From: Rhaphigaster nebulosa
Lineage: Eukaryota; Arthropoda; Insecta; Hemiptera; Pentatomidae
Assembly (NCBI GenBank): GCA_948150685.1
Contig: OX411306.1
Span: 9,827,574 to 9,891,573 of the forward strand
DNA: 64,000 bases
Reading direction: 5' to 3'
This document shows, piece by piece, positions 1-12,232 of this stretch. The notes below the pieces were generated by a model, which had not been told where the DNA came from, ran no database searches, and saw only the letters and a list, made by a program, of their open reading frames with translations. How positions within the stretch are numbered: position 1 is the stretch's first letter; every line of letters starts with the position of its first letter. The position numbers were made by a program, and so were the translations under genes.

Positions 1-412
1 AGACTTGTTCAGCTCACAAATGGAGAGGAAAACAAGTATTTTACACTCAATTATAACACTTAAAACAAGTAATAAAATTGTTTAATTATAGTGGGAAAAA
101 ATCGGGTTTATAACCTTTATCACCGAACCATATGATCTCTGTAATAAACGTCAATATACGTTTTGATGTTAGTTTCTTATGATCTTCAAGTAAAGTACCC
201 CTTTCGGATCTTCAATTTCAACCAAAATCTATTATATTACTTATATAGATATAAAAGTCTAATTTACCAAATTTGAGATGTTTTACATTATATTTTAATT
301 TAATTTTTGATGAAAGTCTAATATGAACTTCAAGTAAAGTACCATTTCCGGTTTGCCAATGTTGACCAAATTTTATTATGTTGTCTAACTTCAAGCCCTT
401 ATACACCCTTAC
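1..412 (-). mobile_element. R1 copy 1, reverse, cut by window edge
   Basis: Reverse-oriented R1 lacking its CAGATATTT end, which lies before base 1. The first bases are the start of the long-form insert (GACTTGTTCAGCTCACAAATG). Two of the internal units marked by CTTCAAGTAAAGTACC are visible near 190 and 330. The copy stops near 412, before the hairpin end. Confidence 0.85.
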
Positions 413-456
413 ATAGTTCACTGGTAAGAAAGAGACTGAAGTAATTAACTTATCTC

Positions 457-1430
457 CTAACTAGGAATTGATAAATTATTTACAACTTCTATAATTTTTC
501 TTTTATTGAAAACTAGTTTCAAATGTTATACATTCATCTTCAGTTATAAAAACACACGAAAATTCAAGAATAAGGAATTCAAAATACAGTTTGGTATTAT
601 TATACGTATTAAATTAAATGTAATATAAATTAGTATTATAAAACAATTATGACTTTAATTAAGACAAGAAATCAAATACATATTGGTATTCACCAACGTT
701 TAAATGGATTATATCAAACAGAAAAGTTTGTAATGGTTTCTTCTAGCATTGTACTAACAATGAACGAAAGGCTTTTTTGGAAATCAGAGATTAAAGGAAC
801 ATATACGGGCATATAATAATAAGACAGATAATTCCAACTTTGCAATTCATTTAAATGAAAAAACTCATAAATTCATCAAAGACTCAGGAGTTAAATTAAT
901 ACATCACGTTGAAAACCGCCTCAAATTAAATATATACGAAGCACTTGAAATAATAAAATCCTTCAAATCCAATCCAGATTTTTGCTTAAATGACCAAATA
1001 ACCTATAACCTATAACAGACAAAACAATTACTCACTGAAATTACTGGAAAAATCCCGACTATTAAACCGTTTACCTATAAACACCCCACCTTTCTTTAAT
1101 TGTTAGTTCAGTGCCAGAACAAACCAGTACAAACTTTTCTGTTTCATATAATCCATTTAAACCTTAGTGAATACCAACATTTCTTGTCTTAATTAAAGTC
1201 ATAATTGTTTTATAATACTAATTTATATTACATTTAATTAAATACGTATAATAATACGAAACTGTATTTTGAATTGCTTATTTTTGAATTTTTGTGTGTT
1301 TTTAGAACAGAAGACGAATTTATAACATTCGAAACTAGTTTTCAATAAAACAAATTTATAGAAATGGCAAATAATTTATCAATCCCTAATTAGATTGATC
1401 CTTCTATATCATCATGCGGATGTCAACTGA
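457..1430 (+). mobile_element. Penelope-like element copy A (decayed)
   Basis: Both ends carry the same roughly 200-bp terminal sequence in inverted orientation. The left end reads GGAATTGATAAATTATTT and the right end AAATAATTTATCAATCCC. The right end runs 35 bp further, into the TCCGCATGATG-type tail. Between the arms lies a remnant of the C-terminal GIY-YIG endonuclease. Inverted terminal repeats, a terminal hammerhead-like motif and GIY-YIG coding are known traits of Penelope-like retroelements. The polymerase region is absent. Confidence 0.75.
764..1015 (+). pseudogene. Penelope-like GIY-YIG endonuclease C-terminal remnant
   Basis: One frame is open from 764 to the TAA at 1013-1015. It reads ...RLKEHIRAYNNK, then SNFAIHLNEKTHKF, then IYEALEIIKSF and a final CLNDQ. 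The order KEHI(R), S-x-FA-x-H, H-x-F and LE-x-x-x-I matches the distal half of the GIY-YIG endonuclease that ends Penelope-like polymerases. In those elements it nicks the target to prime reverse transcription. The GIY and YIG strands and the whole reverse transcriptase are missing, and a TGA lies at 761, so this copy cannot encode a working enzyme. The homologous stretch in PLE-C at 34422-34655 runs further and ends in a LLNLF-like tail. Identification rests on motif recognition by eye. Confidence 0.65.
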
Positions 1431-2146
1431 TTATCTCTTAACTATGAAAGAGGTATTGGCACTATCCTTAGATTATTCTTGTATTTTCTCCCTGATTAAC
1501 ATCCTACCAAATGGGACAATCATAACCTCAAACTTCGTTTTTGGACTCTGGTCCGGCTAGATACGCGATCGGCCACACTGTGCGACGCGTCGCGACGAAA
1601 TGGGCAAGCAATGTTGTGGGGCTGTGAGAATTTCTAAAACTTTATTGCGTTAAGGTTTTTCATTACTATAAGTTTTAGTTATCTCTCATTTTATTATTTT
1701 AAAATAATTTATATATATTTTTTTTAAAATATATTAGTTCTTTTTTAGATTACCTTACGTTGCATTCGTTGTATTTTGCCTCAAGAGAAACGGATTTAAT
1801 GTCACATGAATTCAATCGTTTTTATATTTACATATTTAATATAAAAAGTAAATATAAAAACGCTAGTCACGTAATAATAGCTGAGTACAAACTGAGTACA
1901 AAGAGGTCGCTTATTGAGCATTTACAGTTATGCACCTCAGCAGTCTTGTATTGTTATACAATTTGATGCTAACGATGAATTTTGATCACACTTTACTTAA
2001 TAATTGAAAATGCATCCTGTATATTTATCCTTTAGATAATGGCATAAGCAGGGAAGGATCTGGGTATATATCCCCTTCAGAAATGTACGAAAATTTTTAA
2101 TTTTCGTTTCTACCGACACAAGATTTGAATTTTGAGTAATGTTTTT
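1431..2146. other. Unassigned AT-rich DNA with one GC-rich patch
   Basis: No coding region or repeat was recognised. A short GC-rich, CpG-rich patch at about 1545-1625 stands out (GCGATCGGCCACACTGTG and GACGCGTCGCGAC). No open frame or known motif explains it. Confidence 0.5.
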
Positions 2147-2912
2147 ACTTCCTTGTACGAAGTAAAAGAAGTATTGTAATCGCGAAAATTTTCGGTTTTC
2201 AGATTTCGACGGAAATATCCATTTTGACCATCCCTGAATCCATTTTGACAAGTTTCGCCGTGGCGTCTGTACGTACGTACGTATGTTCGTATTTCGCATA
2301 ACTCAAAAACGGTTAGCCGTAGAAAGTTGAAATTTTGTATTTCGGATTGTTGTAAAATCTAGTAGTGAACCTTCCTTTTTGGTCACCACTTGATCACCGG
2401 AAGTGGTACTTTACCTGAAGGTCATAATTGATTTCCATCAAAAATTATGTTAAAATACATTTGCAAAACTTCTCAAATTTGGTATTTACAACTTCTATAT
2501 TGATTTAAATGACATAATAGGTTTTCGTCTAAATTCGAAAATCGGAAGCGGTACTTTACTTGAAGGTCATATTAGACTTTCATCAAAAATTATATTAAAA
2601 TATAATTGGTGAGCCGAAAAGGGTACTTTACTTGAAGGTCACATCAAAAATTATATTTAAATTAAATACATAAATCATATGTTTCAGTAATAAAGATTAC
2701 AAACGTAATTTGGTTTCCAATCCAACTAAACATTTTTATTACTTGTTTTAAGTGTTAAAATTGTGCGTAAAATACTGTTTTTTCTCCCCATTTGTGTGCG
2801 TGTGTGTGTGTGTGTCAATAGATGGATGTCGTGACGGATGTCGATTTTGAGCCACCGATTTATAATTTAATATGCGTACAAGGAAGTCATGTGTTGTCCA
2901 CATCAGATATTT
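2147..2912 (+). mobile_element. R1 copy 2, forward, complete short form
   Basis: Both ends are present. The 5' end is ACTTCCTTGTACG, folding with AAGAAGT after TAC-GAA-GTA. The 3' end is GCGTACAAGGAAGTC followed by hairpin ATGTG-TTGTC-CACAT and CAGATATTT. Centre: CTTCAAGTAAAGTACC-type units near 2420, 2560 and 2630, then a (TG)n tract at 2796-2814. No protein is encoded. It is the short subfamily, lacking the ~220-bp insert of the long form. Confidence 0.9.
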
Positions 2913-3479
2913 GTTAAAAAATTTTCAAGAGTACTGTAAGAAAACAGTTAAACTGAAACTTTTCGAAAAATTTCAATAACTCTTTCGAGCCCTGGTTTAT
3001 GTGATTATAAACTAGATTTTACATAAATTTTCAAGTCAATACTAAAATCATAAATTTAGAAAATTATTAGTTTATTAATGTTCTGCTTTAATAATAGAAA
3101 GATGAATAATAAAATATACAATGTCACGAATCCGAAAATATCAACAGAAAGTGAATAGAAATTTTTTTTCAATAGTCTCACTAAATCCGACGAGATAGCC
3201 ATTTAAAATTTAAAAGCCATTTCCTGTAAAACTGATCGTAAAACTCAAGGATGATCATTAAAATGTATAACAAAAACTAAATCATGTCGTCAACTATAAC
3301 TAATGGTTTAGAGAAGAACAGAAATAATACCTTAACAGATATCCATGAAGCTGTAAAGCACGTTAATAACTGTTCAGGAATTATATTTGAAATATACCTA
3401 CAAACTTGAATGTAATTAAAAAATTGTCTTTATGATAGCTTATAAAAGGAAATAAAACATGGTTACAATGTTCAATGCG
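2913..3479. other. Unassigned AT-rich DNA
   Basis: Nothing recognised: no coding region, no inverted repeat of note and no match to other parts of the window. Confidence 0.5.
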
Positions 3480-4140
3480 CTGTATCACTGATAATAATGA
3501 TCCGATTTCAATGATTTTTTTGTTGTTGAGAATTCAATTACCTTTCAAATGAGGATGCTGAATCGTCCTTCATTTTTAGTGTGAAAAAATCTATAAGGCT
3601 AGTTTAGTTAGTAATTTAAATACTTTTTAAAATTTATTTGACTAAAAATCAATTTTTTTTTTTTATTTTCATATTTTTCCTTTAATATAATTTTTTTTTT
3701 TAAATGTTTGCTGAACAAATCATGCCTGTATCATTTTTTAAACGCGAGATTTAAAATAAAGCAGTTTCAATGTATGTATTTTTTCTAACTCCTAGGGTGT
3801 ACTAAGATGATTTTTTTTTTTTTTTGTAGAGAATTCAATTATCTTTCAAATGAGGATGAGGATCTGATAAGAAAAGAATTGTCGAAAACTGCGTATCGTT
3901 GGGCCGCTCTAAAAAAATCTGAAGCCGCTGATATTTTATTTATTTTTGTTCTTTTGTTTACTAAATTAGATTAGCTTTCAAATGAGTGTGCTGAATAAAA
4001 AAATCTGTCATCCTTTTTTATTTGAAAAAATCTATAAGGCTAATTTATTTAATAATTTCAAGACTTATTTATTTAAAATTTATTTAACTAAAAATCAATT
4101 ATTTTTTTAATTTTTATATATTTCCTTTAATATACTTTTT
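3480..4140. repeat. R6 repeat, imperfect tandem pair
   Basis: Segment 3528-3690 recurs at 3962-4137 with the shared landmarks TTTCAAATGAG, AAAAAATCTATAAGGCTA and GACTAAAAATCAATT. A third, partial relative is at 32632-32770 (AAATGTTTAGCTGAAAAAATC). R1 copy 3 begins in the T-run that ends the second unit, where the first unit continues as TTTTTAAATG. No coding potential. Confidence 0.7.
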
Positions 4141-4895
4141 ACTTCCTTGTACGAAGTAAAGGAAGTATTGTAAACGCGAAAATTTTCGGTTTTCAGATTT
4201 CGACGGAAATATCCATTTTGGCCATCCCTGAATCCATTTTGCCTAGTTTCGTCGTGGCGTCTGTACGTACGTATATTCGTAATTATATGATTATATTATA
4301 TTATATTTAATTTTATTTAATATAAAATTATATTAAAATACTATACAAAATTCTCAAATTTAGTATTTATAATTTATATATTGATTTAAATAACATACCA
4401 GATTTTGGTCTAAATTGGAAAACCGGAAGCGGTACTTTACTTGAAGGTCATATTAGACTTCCATCAAAAATTATATCAAAATATAATGTAAAACATCTCA
4501 AATTTGGTAAATAGGACTTTTATGTATTTACTAGATTTTGGTTAAAATTGATGAGCCGAAATGGGTACTTTACTTGAAGGTAATAATAAGCTTAAATCAA
4601 AAATGATATTTAAATGAAATACATTTATCATATGTTTCGGTAATAAAGGCTACAAACGCAATTTGGTTTCCAATCCAATTAAACATTCTTAGTACTTGTT
4701 TTTAGTGTTAAAATTCAGTGTAAAATACTGGTTTTTCTCCCCATTTGTGTGTGTGTGTGTGTGACGGATGTCGCGACGCCGAGTGTCGTTTTTGAAATAC
4801 TGCAATGTTGGGAAACTAGTAACCAAATTGAGGATCACTTTTTGAGCCACCGGTTTACAATACAAGAAAGTCATGTGTTGTTCACATCAAATATT
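4141..4895 (+). mobile_element. R1 copy 3, forward
   Basis: Complete but worn copy. The 5' hairpin is intact. The 3' side reads GTACAAGAAAGTCATGTG and then CACATCAAATATTTT. The (GT)n tract at 4747-4763 sits at the usual place. Its left edge lies in a T-run also seen uninterrupted at 3690-3705, which supports insertion between T residues. Confidence 0.88.
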
Positions 4896-4990
4896 TTATT
4901 ATTAAAATTTGTAACATTCTCAGTTTTTATGACATCGAAAATGTCTCTTGTTCAAAGCCAGTTAAAGTGTGGTTAAGATCCTACCAAAAC

Positions 4991-5005
<15 letters not shown>

Positions 5006-5043
<38 letters not shown>
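5006..5043. repeat. (TA)n microsatellite
   Basis: A run of A (4990-5006) passes into a pure TA run. Confidence 0.95.
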
Positions 5044-5048
<5 letters not shown>

Positions 5049-5474
5049 AAGTAATCCATAGCACAATTACTTCATTATCTATAATTTTCTTTGAAAAAAT
5101 TTAGCAAAAAAAAAGTTGCAGTTAATTTTTTGTCTGTGAAATAGGGACCATTGAAAGTAAAATTTATGTTAATTTGAATGCATTGTATGTTCACGAATCA
5201 AAAGTAATAAATAAAATTAATTTAATCGTTAAAAGAATAATAAAAAAAAATTACTACTCGCCAGAGGGTCTATGTTTAATTTAATTATATAAGTATTGGT
5301 GTAGTTATATCACAGTAATTTACTAGCATAATGAAAGCATAAAAGTATTTAACCTCTATATTTCAAAAATATTAAGCTTAACCAGTAAACACGACACATC
5401 AGAATGAACCTTTTCTGATGTGTGGTGTTTACTAATTATAATTTAACCTCTTCCCTATTTTAGAGATGTTTAGT
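5044..5474. other. Unassigned AT-rich DNA
   Basis: No gene seen. A short near-inverted repeat is present around 5380-5440 (ACACGACACATCAGAATG against CTGATGTGTGGTGTTTAC), a hairpin of unknown origin. Confidence 0.5.
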
Positions 5475-6503
5475 ACTTTCCCTTACCTATATACGAAGTA
5501 TATAGAAAAGGGAAGTATTGCGATCGTGAAAAATTTTCGAATTCGAGTTTTCAACGGAAATACACGTTTTAAGGTCCACTGAGTCCAAATGACCAAGTCT
5601 CGCAAAATGGTCTGTGTGTCCTGTGTGTATGTGATCAGTCTAGCTCAAAAACGAAAAGTAGTACGATACTCAAATTACGTATTTAAGGTTGGCACCTGCA
5701 TGTGATGTTACAGAAACATTTTCGTCAAAATCGATTAACCGGAAGTGCCACTTTATATAATCGATTTTACACTTTTTTACAATTTTCTCGAAAACGGCTA
5801 TAACGATTTTGATGAAACTTGCCTAAATTATTCTTTATAAAGACCTCTAACTTTTCATATATGTGGTACATCACCGAGGAAATGCAGGGGAAAAAGTTAT
5901 AATGAAAAGAATATTTTATTTACGCATAACTTCAAAAGCGTGCAATTTATGGTAAATTATCTATAGACTTGTATGAAAGGTAATTAAATTATCTAAAAAA
6001 CAATAAAAGAATCATCAAAATCGGACCAGTATCAGAAAAGATACAGTGTATTTTATGAGGAGCACAAGACCCTAGATGGATAAATAAGCGCATCCGAAAG
6101 GACACGGATGCGACCGAACCTCCTCCCACCAATCCGCCAATCTGTTGTAAACAATACGCTCTGTAATAAAGTAATTTAAGAATACAAAAGCGGAAATTAA
6201 TTTAATAATTTCTACTTTCACATTATTTAATCGAAAGAAAATGTTTCCATGGAAACTAAACCAGAAACTTTTAAAATATATTTGCAACTTGACAAAGTTA
6301 AAATATATAGATAGTGTACAGGATTGTTGTTCTAAAATTGTTTAAAAAACTTTTTTATTGTACTTAAGTTGGAGAAGATGTGTATGCTGCTGAGTTTATT
6401 AGAAGCAGTGTTTATATGAACTCTTTCAAATTGTAATAAAAAGATAATTATTATAGGACGGTAAGGGAAAGTTGTGTGATGCGCGCACCGCACCAGATTT
6501 TTT
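5475..6503 (+). mobile_element. R2 copy 1, forward, complete
   Basis: Best single-unit R2. The 5' end ACTTTCCCTTACC continues into CTATATAC-GAA-GTATATAG and is closed by AAGGGAAGT. The end GGTAAGGGAAAGT at about 6460 is the exact inverse of the first 13 bases. It is followed by GTGTG-ATGCG-CGCAC and CAGATTTTT. The first 200 bp align with R1 (CGAAAATTTTCG, CAACGGAAATA, CTCAAAAACG), so the families are related. No protein-coding frame. Confidence 0.9.
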
Positions 6504-7235
6504 TTTAGTTTACACAATTGTTTATTACTGTTTCCTTATCAAATAATTTTTTGCAAAGAATTATGTTTTGAAAACATAGAATTCATTTTCGACTTTTGGC
6601 CAGGCTGGATAGTTATCTACTAATATTTTATGGAATTAAGACTCTGTTTCGTTATCTTTTCATATTCACCTAATAATAAATTATTTTTAAGTTTTTTTTT
6701 TTTTTTTTTATAATCAATTATGTAGTTCTTATTTAATAGTTTTTGTCATTAGTAGGTTATCGGGTATCAAAACATGAATATTTTAACTCCCTGTAATTTA
6801 AAAAAGAAAATCTTCACACTGAGTAAAACCCCCCTTAACTTTCGCTGTTACTGCCCGCGGTTGCGGCTGCCAGTTGACTAATGATTTGACTGAATATATA
6901 GGGACACATTTCGCTGTCACTGCCCGGCAGTCTACATACCTATACTGCTGCGTTCCTGACCGCTCCAGAAGGAGTCATACTGCCACGGCCGCGACGGTTC
7001 CCGCTTGTTTTCTTTTTACAAAATATCCATGAAGGGATTTAATAAGAATGAAGATGAATGTCTTCTAGAATTTTTTAATGAATAGCAGGTTCTTTATGTA
7101 ATAATATAAGAAAGAGAAATAAAAATATAATAAATAAACTTCATTATTTGTTTGTTTCTTGAAAGTTCATTCATGATTTGAATATATATGATAATAGTAT
7201 AACTACGATTAAGAAAAATAAACTTCTTTATTTGT
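6504..7235. other. Unassigned DNA with GC-rich block
   Basis: AT-rich except for 6838-7005, which carries repeated TTCGCTGT(T/C)ACTGCCCG words at 6841 and 6907. The first is the left half of the inverted pair described at 6838-8779. No open frame of interest. Confidence 0.5.
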
Positions 7236-8779
7236 TTTTTGGTTTATTATTTTCAATAATAGACCTTTGGAATCGGCCAAAGAAATTTTTTTTGTAACCC
7301 CTCCTCAAAATTTGAGGTTTTACGTTTCAAGATACGTAGAATCCAAATATCGAATAAAAAAAAATCCGTCCGCAAATTTTTTTGTTTGGTGCTTTTATTG
7401 TATTTAAACGAAAGCTAACGAAATTCCCTACAATACGAACTAGAAATCACCTAAATCGGACCATTATTAGCTGAGATATAGCTTAATGAACTTCGTTTTT
7501 ATTTTTTCCTAGTGAAGTGCACATCAAATATTTTCTCGGTATCATTTTACATCACAGCCTACTTGCATTGACGCAGATTTTTTATTTTTTTGTATGATGA
7601 TAATATAACAAAAATAAATACAAAAAAAAAAGTGAGTGTGCTTAGGACCACACACGCTGGAAGTGTAAACTTCTTTATAAAATTTGAAAAATGGAGTGAA
7701 TTCAGCAACAAAAAATCTAGAGAGCTGCTATTTTAAATTATTTTTATTTTGCTTACTTATTGAATATTTTGATCACTTCTATGAAAAAAAGAAAACATCA
7801 AATAAATGGCGGCATAAACTGGCCCGTAGTTGCGCATCGCGTATCCCGACAGATCTTGCTTCTTAGAATATCTCCGGAAATAGTTATCCGATTTTGAAGG
7901 TGGACATTTCATTCGATCAAGCATTAATCCCTTTAGTTTTTAAAGTGGTCGTATTTTAAAAAACACAAGTTGCGCCACCGTTGCCGATGGATAACTTTTA
8001 GAAAATCCGATTTTTCGGTATGGTGTTGACGCTGACGGTACCGTACGTGACAAGAATTTGCTTTTTTTACCCCATCCCAAAAGTGCCCAACGGACCAAAA
8101 GAAGTTTACACTTCAATAAACTTGTTCGTTTGTTCTTGAAAAAAATTAATAAATTGTACAAGTACAGAATCGTTTATCAACCACCTTTCTTCCCATGATT
8201 TTATCTTATTTTCTAGAAATGCATTGATAAATATATCGTCACGACCACGTATAAATAACCAAATTTTCTGAATTCCTTACTTTTATTAAATTACCAAAAG
8301 TATGTTAGCAAAATAAAATGTTATAAACACAAATCAAGGAGTCAGCGAAATTACACAAAATTAAACTGAGAGGTATTTAGTCAAAAAAAGTTTCTTAATC
8401 TCTCCTCCTCAATACCCTTCACTTTTCTGGGTTTGGAATATGCTGTTAACAATACATCTTTTTTATAACATAATTTCATCTTCCTCTTCTAATAAAAAAG
8501 CAAAAATTACATCCATGTTCCAAATTTGCATGTATGTATTCCTTTCACGAAGGCTATAACCGGTAGTTCTAAAGTTTTTAACGACACAGTATATAGCTAC
8601 GACGTATTCAAACAATATAATATGATTTTACATATAGGAACGGTTATAACGATATAGGTTATGCGGGAGCAGTCGGCCGCTTCGTTGAACAGTTTCAACG
8701 AAATATACAAACAGTAACAGTTAGCGGTAACGGTTGGCAAGCGATACCAACCGTAACCGTGGGCAGTACCAGCGAAAGT
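6838..8779. repeat. Inverted GC-rich pair, possible element termini
   Basis: 6838-6873 (ACTTTCGCTGTTACTGCCC...) is repeated inverted at 8745-8779 (GGGCAGTACCAGCGAAAGT), roughly 27 of 33 bases matching. The 1.94 kb between them holds no recognisable gene, only an R9 fragment at 7236-7480 and short ORFs that look random. It could be the termini of a non-coding DNA element or two separate insertions. No target duplication was found. Confidence 0.35.
7236..7480. repeat. R9 repeat copy 1
   Basis: Shares AATAATAGACCTTTGGAATC, a GGCCAA-AGAAATTTTT stretch and ATCCAAATATCGAATAAAAA with 31885-32050. A related tail is at 20475-20580. The part after AAATCCGTCCG differs between copies. Confidence 0.6.
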
Positions 8780-9280
8780 ATACTTTTACACGGTCAATAT
8801 CTAATATCGTCAATCTATTGACCGTCTGAGGGATATATTGTAACGATAATATTAACGTCAATGAAATTGGCTGAAATCAAAATTGTTTGATTTTTAATGA
8901 AGGTTCTGTCAATATTATTAAAGAAGAGTCAATATTATTGCACGTGTAAGGGGAATATTGAACGATATTTCATCAGTTATGGGTAATAGAGATGGGAATA
9001 ATCAGTCGGTGTTACTGAAAGCAGTTATTTTTATTTCGGTTATTCGGTTTTTTAATCTGGTTATAACGGGTTCTTTTTTATAATGTAATAATCCGGTAAA
9101 AAAATAAAACCATGATGCATAGTAAAAATTTCTCATTTTAAATTGAATAATCATTGTATCAGTATATAAAATTAATATTGTATTTTTGTACACTAAAGTT
9201 TTTTTTTTTTACTAAAAAAACTAAGTGCCAGTTATTCCAATTTTTTTTTTTATCAAATCAAAAAAACTTTATTCATAGGA
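7870..9280. other. Unassigned DNA
   Basis: No gene recognised. It includes the GC-richer 8667-8790 with TTCGTTGAA-CAGT-TTCAACGAA (a small hairpin) and two mirrored GGTAACGG/CCGTAACC words. The rest is AT-rich without features. Confidence 0.5.
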
Positions 9281-10137
9281 AAATATCTAATGTGGACAAC
9301 ACATGACTTCATTGTACGCCTATTAAACTATAAATCGGTGGCTCAAAAAGTGATCCCCAATTTGGTTACTAGTTTCCGAAGATTACAGTATCTCGAAATT
9401 GACACACACACAAATGGGGAGAAAAACCATTATTTTGCACTCAATTTTAACACTTAAAACAAGTAATAAAAATGTTTAATTGGATTGGAAACCAAATCGC
9501 GATTGTAACCTTTATTACCGAAACATATGATTTATGTATTTAATTTAAATATAATTTTTGATGTAAGCTTATTATGACCTTCAAGTAAAGTACCCTTTTC
9601 GGCTCACCAATTTTAACAAAGATATAGTAAATACATTCATATCGATATAAAAGTCCTATTTATCAAATTTGAGATGTTTTACATTATGTTTTAATATAAT
9701 TTTTGATGGAAGTCTAATATGACCTTCAAGTAAAGTACCGCTTCAGGTTTTCCAATTTAGACCAAAATCTAGTATGTTATTTAAATCTATATATAAGTTA
9801 TAAATACTAAATTTGAGAAGTTTCTCATAGTATTTTAATATAATTTTTGATGGAAATCAATTATGACCTTCAAGTAAAGTACCACTTCCGGTGATTAAGC
9901 AGTGACCAAAAAGGGAGGTTCACAACTAGATTTTAGGGCAATCCTAAATTCAAAATTTCAACTTTCTACGGCTAACCGTTTTTGAGTTATGCGAGATACG
10001 AACGCACGTACGTACAGGAGCCACGACGGAACTAGTCAAAATGGATTCAGGGACGGTCAAAATGGATATTTCCGTTGAAATCGCAAAACCGAAAATTTTC
10101 GCGATTACAATATTTCCTTTACTTCGTACAAGGAAGT
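9281..10137 (-). mobile_element. R1 copy 4, reverse, complete short form
   Basis: Starts with AAATATCTAATGTGGACAAC (3' end of the element, hairpin intact) and ends with TACTTCGTACAAGGAAGT (5' hairpin). Three central units are marked by CTTCAAGTAAAGTACC at about 9581, 9723 and 9870. The (CA)n tract is short. Good reference copy for the short form. Confidence 0.92.
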
Positions 10138-11244
10138 AAAAACAATGAATTCTGGTTATTCCCATAATCGGTTATTTTGGTCTAACAAGTTAAGATTAAG
10201 ATCGTAACTGAAATAATATTGAACTTGAAATAATATTTTTGTAATTAAATGAGGCTTTCAAAATTTCGAATTTGAAATTGAATTTTCTTTTACAGTAGAA
10301 ATAAAACTGAAAATAACAAAAGAAGGTTCAACAAATGACAAATAGGTTCGAAGGTTAATTTAAAATTCACAAACAGCTTTATTATTTGAATAAGATGAGT
10401 TAATTCTTATTTATAACAAATAATGTTAATAGCATCACGCTATAGAATAAAAATGAAACTATATTATTCTTTATAGTTATTAATATTATATTATTAATTT
10501 TTTACAGTCAAAAAAATAAGTTTGAAAGGCTGAATATTACCTTTTCATAAAGAGTTAGAAAAGAAAATTTATTGATAAGATAAGAAGTTCTTCACCCTTT
10601 TGAAATCAAAAAGATTTTAAATAATATAATAATTATTGGAAAAAAAAACACAAATAACATTATAATTATTATAATATTATTTATGTGTTTTTCTTATTTC
10701 TTTTCCACCGATTTGGACAGCGTATTATTTTATAAATAATATCTCTTGTAAAATATGAAGATAAATATAAAACGGAACAAGATTTTTTTTAAGTTAGATA
10801 TATTATCTAACATGTGTGACAATATTTGGTTTCATTTATAGCAGGACGATTTAAAAATATTCAAAAGACGAGGAGAGGAAACAGACGGAATATTCCGTGA
10901 TGTTGTTGACCTAGAAGTGTCCTAGGCCTCCTAGATAAGAGATAGATAGAGAGATATTACTTTCTATAATTATTTATCAGGTGAGAGAATAGATTAAGAA
11001 AGCGGTGGAGGACGGGACGGGAGCCAGGTAACAGGTAACAGGTAATTAGTTCCTGCGTCACCACCTTACGTCAAAGGCCACTTCGCCCATCAATGTCTAA
11101 AGCTCCGTCAAATTTATCTTTTTTTCGTCTGCATTTGGCATTCCTATCTTTATTATTCTTAATTTTATTTTTATAAATTTAATAAAATGGAGGAAATGAA
11201 GTGTGATTTCATATTTAAAATAATAAAGATTATAATTAGATAAT
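10138..11244. other. Unassigned DNA, partly GC-richer
   Basis: Mostly AT-rich. 10850-11110 has more even composition, with a TAACAGGTAACAGGTAA triplet repeat at 11028-11046. No open frame or family match was recognised. Confidence 0.45.
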
Positions 11245-11350
11245 TAAAAAAATTTGGTGCGCACATCATACAACTTTCCATTATCTCCTTATTTGAAATA
11301 AATTTTTAAAAGTTTACATTTAGTTTCTGACGAAATTTCATTTAGTTTCC
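11245..11350 (-). mobile_element. R2 3'-end fragment, reverse
   Basis: AATTTGGTGCGCACATCATA followed by CAACTTTCC matches the R2 terminal hairpin in reverse. The adjoining CTCCTTATTTGAAATAAA matches 58985-59012. This marks a subtype of R2 terminus lacking the extra CGCACC of copy 1. Confidence 0.6.
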
Positions 11351-11631
11351 GTAAGAACATTTAGCTTGCATTATAGGATATAATATTATAAATTATTGTT
11401 TAGAACAATCACTGAAGTTTATCCATCTTTCGTCACTTTCTAAAGCTTTAGATATTATTTTTATATTATTTTTTCTAAAATGTTTAGCTTTACATATATA
11501 TTATACATATATACATAAATATAAAATTACTACTCTAATTTTCGGAAATTTGTTTTTTAATCTGGGAAAATATTTTTCCTTTAGTTAAATATCAAATTCT
11601 TTCACAGCCTAGTAATGAATAGTTTGTATGT

Positions 11632-11634
<3 letters not shown>

Positions 11635-11698
<64 letters not shown>
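11635..11698. repeat. (TA)n microsatellite
   Basis: About 32 TA units, uninterrupted. Confidence 0.95.
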
Positions 11699-11699
<1 letters not shown>

Positions 11700-11709
11700 A
11701 CTTTTAATT

Positions 11710-12232
11710 ACTATTAAAAATAAGTGAAGATTAATTATTTCAAATTAAAAAAATTAAAGGTACATTAGATGAAGCCATTATGATGATTCGACATTTAAGC
11801 CCTATCAAATTAATTCAATGAACATAAGACCTAGCTGATGTTAAACGGTTTCATCAAAATCGTTAGAGACGTTTTCGACAAAATTGTAAAAAAAGTGTAA
11901 AATCGATTATATAAAATGCCACTTACGGCAAGTCGCATAAATACGTAAATCTAGTTCCGTGTAAATCTATGATATTAAGTGGTACTTCGGTTAAGTCCAT
12001 TACTCTATATCTTTGCTAATGTTGGTCCTATTTCGATGGTTTGTTTATTGGTTTATAGGAGGGGGGGGAGGATATTTTACCATAAAATGCATACTTTTAT
12101 AGTTTTACAAAAAATAAAAGTTTCTTTTCGTTATAACTTCTTTCCCTGCTTTTTATCGGTTATCTACTACATAAATAAAAAGTTGAAGGGCCTTAAGGAG
12201 AAGACTTCAGATTTCATCAAAATCGTTGATTT
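11710..12232 (-). mobile_element. R2 internal fragments, reverse
   Basis: AATCGTTAGAGACGTTTTCG, AAAGTGTAAAATCGATTATA and the later CATAAAATGCATACTTTTAT with CTTTTCGTTATAACTT are R2 internal sequence in reverse. The leading 120 bp (AATTATTTCAAATTAA ... GACATTTAAGCCC) recurs with the same R2 fragment at 56940-57240, so the pair forms a repeated composite. R1 copy 5 interrupts it at 12233. Confidence 0.65.

Noticed and set aside
2147..2912. R1 as a canonical Helitron
   Set aside because: No TC start, no CTRR end and insertion appears to be in T-runs, not A|T; the Helentron layout fits better.
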